This document shows, one piece after another, positions 28,166 through 34,152 of a stretch of DNA of 34,152 bases. The stretch is from Acidobacteriota bacterium (GTDB lineage: Bacteria > Acidobacteriota > Terriglobia > UBA7540). Within the stretch, counting starts at the first letter, position 1, and the number at the start of each line of letters is the position of its first letter. The stretch spans positions 1 to 34,152 of the forward strand of contig JAKAWN010000023.1 of the NCBI GenBank assembly GCA_021827245.1, given 5' to 3'. Position numbers and translations under genes: made by a program. A model generated the notes under the pieces. The model was not told the DNA's origin. It worked only from the letters and a program-made list of their open reading frames with translations, and ran no database searches.

Positions 28166-28246
28166 CCGACTTCCCATCTGCAATTCCCGGCCGCTTTACC
28201 CATGTGCATGCAGCGTAGCCGCTTCGTTACAGACATCTGTCCGCAC

Positions 28247-29818
28247 TCATGAGTACCAGGGACGGGAACGGGCTTTGAGGCTGGAGAGCACGTCGATGGC
28301 CACGTTGACGTCCTCGACCACCTGGAAATCAAACATTCCCACATTGATGAAGTCGGCGCCGTTTTCAAAGGCGAAGCGAAATCCGTCCCTGGGATGGAAA
28401 GCGCCGGCTGCCAGAACCTTGAAGGCAATCCATGGCTTCTTGATGGTTCCCATAACCGCGATGGTCTTTTCCGGGAAGAGGTCGAACATGTTGTCGTGAA
28501 ACTGGTCGTGATCCGGCTGGTTTGGACCTATCACAGAGAACTCGATGCGATCCTTGAACGGAGTCGCCGACCAGTATTGATCGCTATGGAAGGTTTTGAC
28601 GTAGTAGTCGGGGTTCAGTCCGGCCTTTTCACATTGGATGGGCACCTCGACGGAGTGCGCACCGATGCCCGCCGGGACGCCCTGGCTCTTGATGTAATCG
28701 AGCGCCTTGGCTATTACCTCAAGCTGCGCATTCTTGACGAATGTGTCGCCCTCGACTCCGCGAATATAGAGCGTGGTTCCTCCGTAATCGATGGCCTTGT
28801 CGATGACACCCTTCAGGTCCGTCGGTTTGGGTTGTCCCCAGATCTGGACGAGCGTCTGCATTTTAGACGAATTCAGCTCGCGGTATTTGTTGAAGAGAGG
28901 CAGCTCGTTGGGGTCGGCGCAAAAGGTGTTGATGCCCGCGCGCTCGGCCAGTTCGAGGGTCTCAAAAACCTTGCGGTCCGAGTTGTAGGCCTTGAAAAGC
29001 TGAGGGCCGTAGACCAGATCCCGGGAATGTGAATATCCGCCGATCAGGTTTCCGCCCAGAATAAGCCGGCTGATTTTCAGCTTTCCCAGAGAGCCCTTGG
29101 GCAGTTCGCCCTTCAGCTCTTTCAGGCTCAAATCCTGCAGCTTGATGGTGGCGCCGGTGATGGCATGGACCTTTTCCCAATGGTATTTCCTTTGAGCGGC
29201 GTATCCAAGTACTCCCAGGACGGGAACGCCAACCAGATTCTCGAGCGTTTTGCGCCGGCTCAGGGAAACTGCGGCAGGCGCCGGGGCGGCATCTTTCGCG
29301 ACCGCTTTTTTCCGTGATCGCCAACTGCGCCAGAAACGGTCAAGTCCCCACAGGCTGCCTGCGGGGACGGCCAGAAAGACGACCAGGACCAGGAGCTCCA
29401 CCAGGGTCTTGTTGACGAACAGGTAATGTCCCTCGACGGGGATGCGGTAATCGGTCCGGATCAAAGGCGGCTGGGCCAGATAGTAGAGCCCCAAAAGCAC
29501 GATCCCAAACACACTGGCGAGACGGGTCAGGCAGCCGAAAATCAAAGCCAGGCCAATCAGGGTCAAACCCCAGGTATTCAGGAAGTCAACCGCGCCCAGC
29601 ATGCCCGGACTCGATCCCAGCCAATGGAAGAAGTCCGGGAAGAACCCGCGCGACAAGAGAAGATAAGGGGCTGCCGTCCAGTTTGGCGTGAGGAGCTTGG
29701 CAAGCCCCTCGTACAAGAGTTGCCACCCGATCACAATGCGCAAGCACAAGAGAACGGCGGCCATCGGTTTCCACATCTGAGCTTTTTCGGAGGTGCCTCC
29801 AGTTACTGTTTCAGCCAT
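28247..29818 (-). CDS. DoxX membrane domain fused to a TIM-barrel (aldo/keto reductase-like) domain, with a flavinylation-like motif
   Basis: A 523-residue fusion. Residues 18-155 form a DoxX-type four-helix membrane domain (LRIVIGWQLLYEGLAKL). Residues 186-206 (SLSRRKTLENLVGVPVLGVL) look like an internal Tat signal or membrane segment. HAITGAT at 218-224 follows, close to the D-x-x-(S/T)-G-A-T pattern that ApbE modifies in NqrC and RnfG. From about 245 to the end comes a TIM-barrel domain starting ISRLILGGNLIGGYSHSRDL, similar to aldo/keto-reductase-like proteins but without an evident catalytic Tyr. The predicted layout puts the barrel outside the cytoplasm. The start at 29818 follows GGAAGGGA. 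apbE is next downstream. No FMN_bind domain is visible. Confidence 0.85.
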   Translation of the reverse strand: MAETVTGGTSEKAQMWKPMAAVLLCLRIVIGWQLLYEGLAKLLTPNWTAAPYLLLSRGFFPDFFHWLGSSPGMLGAVDFLNTWGLTLIGLALIFGCLTRLASVFGIVLLGLYYLAQPPLIRTDYRIPVEGHYLFVNKTLVELLVLVVFLAVPAGSLWGLDRFWRSWRSRKKAVAKDAAPAPAAVSLSRRKTLENLVGVPVLGVLGYAAQRKYHWEKVHAITGATIKLQDLSLKELKGELPKGSLGKLKISRLILGGNLIGGYSHSRDLVYGPQLFKAYNSDRKVFETLELAERAGINTFCADPNELPLFNKYRELNSSKMQTLVQIWGQPKPTDLKGVIDKAIDYGGTTLYIRGVEGDTFVKNAQLEVIAKALDYIKSQGVPAGIGAHSVEVPIQCEKAGLNPDYYVKTFHSDQYWSATPFKDRIEFSVIGPNQPDHDQFHDNMFDLFPEKTIAVMGTIKKPWIAFKVLAAGAFHPRDGFRFAFENGADFINVGMFDFQVVEDVNVAIDVLSSLKARSRPWYS

Positions 29819-30148
29819 GGTATTAGTCCCTTCCGTCTGGTGTTCGCCCCATGGGGCATAGATGAACTCCTGGGTCGCCCGCCGGAAACCGGGCGAGATC
29901 TTTCTGGTTAACGCAATCAGCTATGCTGCAAGCTACCCCTCAGCATCGCAAGCCGCTGTGATGCGTGTCACGTTTTAGTGTGATGTTTTTATCAGTTTCA
30001 ATAGACGCCTGGCGAGGAGGGGCGCCTGGCGCGCCTTACGGTGATGCGTGCGGCTTTGCGGACCGGGAGGCGCTGAAACTCAATTCAAGCGGCAGCCGGG
30101 GCGGAGATTCGCCGCGCAGAGAATGTGCGTTACCCGATCAACGGGCTT
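29819..30148. other. intergenic region upstream of the DoxX fusion gene
   Basis: No gene is supported. It contains a CRP/FNR-like palindrome (listed separately) and A+T-rich bases at 29973-30000 that could hold the promoter of the DoxX fusion operon. The rest is the 3' flank of the enolase-superfamily gene, with no clear terminator. Confidence 0.45.
29957..29972. promoter_or_regulatory. CRP/FNR-superfamily-like operator
   Basis: TGTGA-TGCGTG-TCACG matches the TGTGA-N6-TCACA layout at nine of ten positions. It lies about 140 bases upstream of the DoxX fusion start. Only one site was seen, so it may be chance. Confidence 0.3.
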
Positions 30149-31375
30149 TCAGGACTTGCTCCAGGTGATGGCCGCAGGGTCCTTCCAGACCTCGGATTTG
30201 ACCTGCATGCCGAAGCCGGGCAGTTCGGGGACGGCCACGGTTCCGCCTTGCGGGACGATGGGATTTTCCAGCATCTTGGGCCAGTCGGATTCGTAGAACC
30301 GCTGCACGCTTTCCTGAATCCATACGTTGGGCGAGGCGGTCGTGAGATGCGTGGAAGCGTAAAACAGCAGAGGCCCGCCTGCCGTGTGCGGCGCAATGGG
30401 AAGCTGGAAAGCATGGGCAAGGGAGGCGATTTTGATCGCTTCGGTCAATCCGCCGCACCAGGTGACGTCAAACATCACGAATCGCGGCGCTCGTTCCTCC
30501 AGGGGTTCCAGAAAGGCCCGTTGGCCCGCCAGGCGCTCGCTGATGGTGAGCGGGAGCGAAGTGGAATCGGCAAGCACGCGGTACTGCGGGAAGTTTTCCG
30601 GCAGCAGCATGTCTTCAAGCCACATGGGCTTGTAAGGTTCAAGCGCCCGCGCGATGCGAATGGCGGAAGTGAGGTTCCAATTGGAGTGGAACTCCATCAG
30701 GATCTCAATCTCGTCATGAAAGGTGTCGCGCAGTTTGCGCACCGGAGCGAGGGCTTCCTCGATGTCGCTCTCGGTGACGAACTGGTGGCGGTTGCGAGCG
30801 GCAGCGCGGTCGAAGGGCCAGATCTTGATGCCGCGCACGCCATGCAGATCGAGCAGCTCGTGCATGATCTTGTCGGGCTCGGTGTTGAAGTCGTACTTGT
30901 AAGGGAAGCACGTGTTGTAGACCCTCACGCGCGGGTTGTACTTGCCTCCCAGCAGGCGGTAGACGGGCACTCCGAGGGATTTGCCCAAGAGGTCCCAGAG
31001 CGCAAGATCGATGGCGCTGAGCGCGCGCATCTCCGCGCCTCCGGTCACATCAAAGGCGAAACTCCGGTAGAGTTCGGCGTGAATGAGGTTGATGTCCTGG
31101 GCGTTGCGCCCCAGAAGAAACTGTGAGCAGACGGAGTGGATGGTCGCAGCCTCGGCTTCATTGCGCGGATAAGTTTCTCCCAGGCCGATGTGGCCGGCAT
31201 CGGTGTGCAGCCGGACCCACATCCAGTTGGGATGCCACGGCGCCGCAGACGGAGTCTTCCAGTACGTAGTGTCCACGCGCGTGATCTTCATCGATGGCGG
31301 CGATCCCATAGCCAGCTTTGGAGCATCCAGCATGGCCGGCACGGCCATGGCCTGCAAAAAAGAACGTCTCTCCAT
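30149..31375 (-). CDS. Tat-exported mandelate racemase/muconate lactonizing-type enzyme (enolase superfamily)
   Basis: A 408-residue enzyme. The N-terminus MERRSFLQAMAVPAML is a short Tat-like signal. The enolase-superfamily capping domain starts near residue 29 (MKITRVDTTYW). Barrel residues are in place: Lys184 in GIKIWP, metal ligands Glu228 (MEFH), Glu254 (WLED) and Glu280 (ISER), Asp303 (MFDVTWCGG) and His330 (APHTAGG). This fits an acid-sugar dehydratase or racemase of the MR subgroup; the substrate cannot be named. The ATG at 31375 follows a GGGGGGAC site. Periplasmic acid-sugar enzymes of this type are common in Acidobacteria and Planctomycetes. Confidence 0.9.
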   Translation of the reverse strand: MERRSFLQAMAVPAMLDAPKLAMGSPPSMKITRVDTTYWKTPSAAPWHPNWMWVRLHTDAGHIGLGETYPRNEAEAATIHSVCSQFLLGRNAQDINLIHAELYRSFAFDVTGGAEMRALSAIDLALWDLLGKSLGVPVYRLLGGKYNPRVRVYNTCFPYKYDFNTEPDKIMHELLDLHGVRGIKIWPFDRAAARNRHQFVTESDIEEALAPVRKLRDTFHDEIEILMEFHSNWNLTSAIRIARALEPYKPMWLEDMLLPENFPQYRVLADSTSLPLTISERLAGQRAFLEPLEERAPRFVMFDVTWCGGLTEAIKIASLAHAFQLPIAPHTAGGPLLFYASTHLTTASPNVWIQESVQRFYESDWPKMLENPIVPQGGTVAVPELPGFGMQVKSEVWKDPAAITWSKS

Positions 31376-31516
31376 CAGTCAGTCCCCCCTTTTGAGGCTG
31401 CGTATTATGACACCCCGACCGGGGATTATCAACCCGATGGATCCGGCAGAACCACAGCAGAGAATCAGGAGTTCGGAATGGCAAAACAGCGTATTCAGGG
31501 TACGGGTTCTGGGTTA

Positions 31517-31699
31517 TCACTGCTGTCTGGCTACTTCTGATGTGGACCGTGTAGCGAACGCGCGGATGCCGGCGGCGAGCTTTTGCTGCAATGATTCGGA
31601 ACTGGCGCGAGCGACGGCCGGGGCATAACCGCCGAGCAGTATCGAGGCCGAAGCTGCCGCTGACCTGACCATGAATCGCCGGCGTCCCATGGCTGGCAT
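31517..31699 (-). pseudogene. 60-residue ORF that is mostly a Tat signal peptide; probable remnant
   Basis: From an ATG at 31699 with AAAGGG seven bases upstream, the frame encodes MGRRRFMVRSAAASASILLG and an Ala-rich cleavage region, a convincing Tat signal. It then has only about 30 residues before TAG. Tat signals normally export folded proteins far larger than this. The likeliest reading is the 5' remnant of a decayed gene whose body was lost before the enolase-superfamily gene (142 bases downstream). A genuine small exported protein is possible. I see no obvious continuation in other frames. Confidence 0.4.
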
Positions 31700-32105
31700 C
31701 GTGCAGCCCTTTCGGTCGCCATCGCGCATAAGGGTTCTTCCGTAAAATTTCTCAACGTTAGTGGGCACCCGGCTTGTGCCCGGAGGCATCAAATCTATCA
31801 TCTTGATGGATCGACGTCCATGGTGGTGGCGCTCGAGTTGTGGTGCGGTTTGGGATCACTCGAACCTGCGAGGACCTGGCCGCGTGCCCAAGCGGCCGCC
31901 ACTGGGAAAGAGAGGGATCTGGTCCCGGGATAACTTCCGAACCGGCGATGGTGCGCCCGGAGGTTGCCTGGCGGCAGGTGCGAGTTGGCAAGGACCATGA
32001 ATGGCGGCGGATTACGAGTCTTGTCTGCCAGCCATAGTGGCTCTATGAAAGCTGAAAAGCAGCGGAATAAAGCGTCGCGTTGGTCCGACGCGTTGCTGCG
32101 TCACC
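31700..32105. other. divergent intergenic region before the AIM24 gene
   Basis: No gene is supported; frames on both strands are short and lack ribosome-binding sites. It should contain the promoter for the Tat-signal remnant on the minus strand, not recognised here. The plus-strand promoter follows at 32106. Confidence 0.45.
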
Positions 32106-32133
32106 TTGTCAACAAGCTCTTTCAAGGTATAAA
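32106..32133 (+). promoter_or_regulatory. putative sigma-70-type promoter of the AIM24 gene
   Basis: TTGTCA (5 of 6) at 32106-32111 and TATAAA (5 of 6) at 32128-32133 are separated by 16 bases, about 70 bases upstream of the gene's ATG. This is the best promoter match on the plus strand of the window. Confidence 0.5.
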
Positions 32134-32200
32134 TTCAATCGAACGCTGAGTGGGGGCTCAAAGGCCATCGACAGCGCGCAATTCATACGAGGAGTCTGCT

Positions 32201-32950
32201 ATGCAGAGTCGCATTCTTGGCACTACCATGCCGGTACTTGAAGTCACGCTCGACCCCAACGAGACCGTCGTTTCCGAGTCGGGTGAACTTTCCTGGATGA
32301 CGAGTTCCATCCAGATGACGACGCACACCCAATATGGCGGGGGCGGCGCAATCTTTGGCGTTCTGAAGCGCGTGGTGGGCGGCGGTTCGCTGTTCATGAC
32401 GCAGTATCAGGCCATCAGCGCTCCGGGAACGGTTTCCTTCGCCACAAAACTGCCGGGGCATATTGTGCCGGTGGAAGTTGACGCATCAAACGAATACATG
32501 ATTCACCGGCACGGTTTTTTGTGCGGGACGCCGGAGATTCAGATCAGCGTCGGCTTTCAGCAATCGCTGGGAGCAGGAATTTTCGGCGGCGAGGGCTTTC
32601 TGCTGCAGCGCGTCAGCGGCAGAGGGACTGCATGGATTGAGCTTTCGGGCGAGCTGGTTTTGAAGGAACTGGAGCCTGGCGAAAATCTGAGAGTGCATCC
32701 AGGACACGTCGGCGCGTTCGAGGCGGGCGTTTCCTTCGAGATCACTACCGTGCCGGGAATCAAGAACATGATTTTTGGCGGTGACGGAGTTTTTCTGGCG
32801 TCGCTGACGGGGCCGGGAAGAATCTGGCTGCAAACTCTGCCCATATCCCGGCTGGCGCAAGAGCTCATGGAGTACATGCCCTCGCAAACCAGCGAAGCAG
32901 CCGAGGGAGGCGTCGTTGGAGGCATCATGGGCTCGCTTCTGAATAATTGA
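32201..32950 (+). CDS. AIM24-family (TIGR00266) beta-helix protein
   Basis: A 249-residue protein. The pattern of Gly-rich beta turns and the segments LEVTLDPNETVVSESGELSWM, GGSLFMTQY, GEGFLLQRVSGRGTAWIELSG and GRIWLQTLP are typical of the AIM24/TIGR00266 family, a beta-sandwich/helix fold related to TerD-like or mitochondrial AIM24 proteins, with unclear function in bacteria. The ATG at 32201 follows AGGAG by six bases; an in-frame start at 32150 has no such site. The Gly-rich tail (EGGVVGGIMGSLL) is also typical. It appears monocistronic, with a promoter upstream and a hairpin downstream. Confidence 0.9.
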   Translation: MQSRILGTTMPVLEVTLDPNETVVSESGELSWMTSSIQMTTHTQYGGGGAIFGVLKRVVGGGSLFMTQYQAISAPGTVSFATKLPGHIVPVEVDASNEYMIHRHGFLCGTPEIQISVGFQQSLGAGIFGGEGFLLQRVSGRGTAWIELSGELVLKELEPGENLRVHPGHVGAFEAGVSFEITTVPGIKNMIFGGDGVFLASLTGPGRIWLQTLPISRLAQELMEYMPSQTSEAAEGGVVGGIMGSLLNN

Positions 32951-32998
32951 AAAATCGAAAGATCACGCTGCCGGCCTCCATCTGCCAGAAGTAAGGTT

Positions 32999-33018
32999 GC
33001 CGGGTGCCAACACCCGGC
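32999..33018 (+). terminator. terminator-like hairpin after the AIM24 gene
   Basis: GCCGGGTG and CACCCGGC form a perfect 8-bp stem with a CCAA loop, 49 bases after the stop. The following sequence (TCCTGTCTAC) is only weakly T-rich. Confidence 0.4.
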
Positions 33019-33249
33019 TCCTGTCTACTCAAACGAGCGGTAATTTCCGGGAAACTTGCTCGTCAGGGGCCGCTGAGCGCCACACGCGCGGTCAGCGCTG
33101 CCTTCATTAGCTAAGAGATGTTGTCCTTGCCGGACACGGACCGGTTCTTCTCATCGCGGAGTGTTGCGGTTAACCGTACACGTTGTGAAGAACGCGAGGT
33201 GTGTACCAGCCAGGGTGGGTCGCCCGCGAAGGGAATCGGACGGGACGCC

Positions 33250-33474
33250 TCAGTTCTCAACTCTGTGGACGGCAGATGTCCCAAGCCAGACCATCTGAGT
33301 AAAAGGGACGAAAATAATGGGCTCCTGCACGTCAGCAGGGAATCCCGGAAGCGAAGCACCCTCCGCCATCGCGAGCCACAGTCCCTGCGTTTCTTCTCCG
33401 CGAACTTCCGCCTTAAGCACGTTGTTGTCGGTGAGCTTGATGGTTACGTGCCTTCTCCTCATCTCCATGTGCAT
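33250..33474 (-). CDS. 74-residue small protein, possibly Sm-like fold
   Basis: The ATG at 33474 is preceded by AGGAG seven bases upstream. The peptide starts MHMEMRRRHVTIKLTDNNVL, goes on with AEVRGEETQGLWL, and ends with PIIFVPFTQMVWLGTS and a short tail. The alternation of short beta strands with a central GLWL and a late FVPFTQMVWL resembles small Sm/Lsm-type or SH3-like barrels; this is inference from pattern only. There is no signal peptide, so it is probably cytoplasmic. A longer overlapping frame at 33111-33359 is judged spurious. Confidence 0.65.
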   Translation of the reverse strand: MHMEMRRRHVTIKLTDNNVLKAEVRGEETQGLWLAMAEGASLPGFPADVQEPIIFVPFTQMVWLGTSAVHRVEN

Positions 33475-33896
33475 AGCATTTCTCCTATGTTAATAGCGTT
33501 CCTGTGCGATCAGTTCTGGCATGTGCCACGGGTGTGCAGCGATTCCTGCCGGTATCGCAGGTGGCGTATCATACATCGCGCTTTTTGTGATCTGCGCGAT
33601 CACCATGCGATGTCCCGGGAGCTAGCAGGTTGCTGAAAAAAGCTGTAGCGGCGGCTTTACGCCGCCAGCCCGTGCTGAAAGCAATAGGCTTATGGCGGGA
33701 TGAACCCGCTGCTACACCCCGTCTAATGTGTTTTTCAGCAACCTGCAAGTAAATTAGCACAGACTGGCGTGCGAAGGACGCTGATACAGCAGCGCTCGAA
33801 GCATCTCCTGCCATTGCATTGAGGAACGGCGGGCGATATGCTATCAGCCGTTTTGGATGGGGAAGTCATCATAAACAGTCATGTGGAGGAGGCCTT
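33475..33896. other. intergenic region with a MITE-like element
   Basis: No gene is supported. The centre is the inverted-repeat element at 33625-33746. The remaining parts should hold the promoters of the 74-residue gene (minus) and the FG-GAP-type gene (plus); I could not identify good hexamers for either. Confidence 0.5.
33625..33746. mobile_element. 122-bp MITE-like element with perfect 16-bp terminal inverted repeats
   Basis: GCAGGTTGCTGAAAAA at 33625-33640 and TTTTTCAGCAACCTGC at 33731-33746 are perfect inverted repeats. The inside holds a smaller palindrome, GGCGGC-TTTAC-GCCGCC type, near 33650-33664. It has no coding capacity. No target-site duplication is evident at the flanks, so it may be an old insertion or a non-transposing palindromic repeat. 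Confidence 0.6.
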
Positions 33897-34152
33897 ATGG
33901 AACGCCGCAAGTTTTTAAGCATGGGATTGACAGCGGCCGCAGCACCAGCGCTGGCGGCTGTGGGAGTGCCGCGCGTGGCATCGGCAGCTCCCGCGCAGGG
34001 ACAAGGACCGATTACGCCTGTGTCCCGGCGGGCTGATATTTTCCTTTCGCATCGCCTGGGAACGGACCACGCCGAAGCCGTTTCCGTGATGGACATGAAC
34101 GGCGACGGCAAACTGGACATCGTGAGCGGAGCCTACTGGTATGAAAATCCCG
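33897..34152 (+). CDS. Tat-exported FG-GAP/VCBS-type repeat protein, cut by the window end
   Basis: The first 85 codons of a gene that runs off the window. The ATG at 33897 is preceded by GGAGGAGG. The N-terminus MERRKFLSMGLTAAAAPALAA is a clear Tat signal, with the typical Ala-rich cleavage region after it. The last visible part, MDMNGDGKLDIVSGAYWYEN, is the opening of an FG-GAP/VCBS beta-propeller repeat with a calcium-binding-like DxNxDGxxD loop. Such proteins are common secreted propellers in Acidobacteria and Planctomycetes, some attached to cytochrome or dehydrogenase domains. The rest of the domain layout is outside the window. Confidence 0.8.
   Translation, partial: MERRKFLSMGLTAAAAPALAAVGVPRVASAAPAQGQGPITPVSRRADIFLSHRLGTDHAEAVSVMDMNGDGKLDIVSGAYWYENP

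Noticed and set aside
30125..31126. 333-codon open frame antisense to the enolase-superfamily gene
   Set aside because: The opposite strand has every catalytic residue of the family. The antisense product is not protein-like and has no ribosome-binding site.
33111..33359. 82-codon minus-strand frame overlapping the 74-residue gene
   Set aside because: It lacks a ribosome-binding site and has Ser/Arg-rich, non-protein-like sequence; the overlapping frame has a strong start and better composition.

Overview
The window is a stretch of high-GC bacterial chromosome. It most resembles an Acidobacteriota genome. The clues are a carboxypeptidase-regulatory-domain protein with a long acidobacterial-style C-terminus, exported DUF2911 and DUF481 proteins, Tat-type signal peptides on an enolase-superfamily enzyme and an FG-GAP-type protein, a diderm outer-membrane assembly operon, and abundant short palindromic repeats. 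No 16S or other strict taxonomic marker is present, so the assignment is an inference. No tRNA, rRNA, CRISPR array, prophage or intact transposase was seen.

Layout. 1-3929 (+): a short 56-aa reading frame, an M48 metalloprotease lipoprotein, a small exported protein and a DUF481 outer-membrane protein. 3953-12282 (-): an outer-membrane biogenesis operon read as Omp85 protein (seven apparent POTRA domains), a SurA-like chaperone without a rotamase domain, TamB, then a cation-diffusion-like membrane protein. 12620-17853 (-): a second co-directional cluster read as a LarA-type DUF2088 enzyme, a Lys/Ala-rich exported protein, an exported esterase, a TlpA-like thioredoxin, a DUF2911 protein and a PIG-L deacetylase. 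18378-20840 (+): a Cu+ P1B-type ATPase with an N-terminal YHS domain and two heavy-metal-binding domains. 20841-25095: a gene-poor, repeat-rich island holding an orphan HEPN-type protein and a PAP2 phosphatase among repeated palindromic elements. 25096-29818 (-): a DoxX/TIM-barrel fusion, ApbE flavin transferase, a carboxypeptidase-regulatory-domain protein and an HPP membrane protein. 30149-34152: a Tat-exported mandelate-racemase-like enzyme, a short Tat-signal ORF that looks like a remnant, an AIM24 protein, a 74-aa Sm-like small protein, a MITE-like element and the start of a Tat-exported FG-GAP-type protein.

How the genes may work together. The Omp85/SurA-like/TamB genes overlap or nearly abut and form a plausible envelope-insertion module. 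Two of them lack an ordinary start codon where the protein should begin. The most novel-looking link is between apbE and the gene just upstream of it. The DoxX/TIM-barrel fusion carries a sequence (HAITGAT) like the motif that ApbE flavinylates, directly after an internal Tat-like membrane segment. This suggests a membrane-anchored, covalently flavinylated extracytoplasmic oxidoreductase that has neither an FMN_bind domain nor Rnf/Nqr partners. That is an inference from the sequence and is testable.

All domain calls were made by reading motifs, without database searches. Start codons were chosen from visible ribosome-binding sites and signal peptides. Promoters, terminators and operator-like sites are low-confidence pattern matches.
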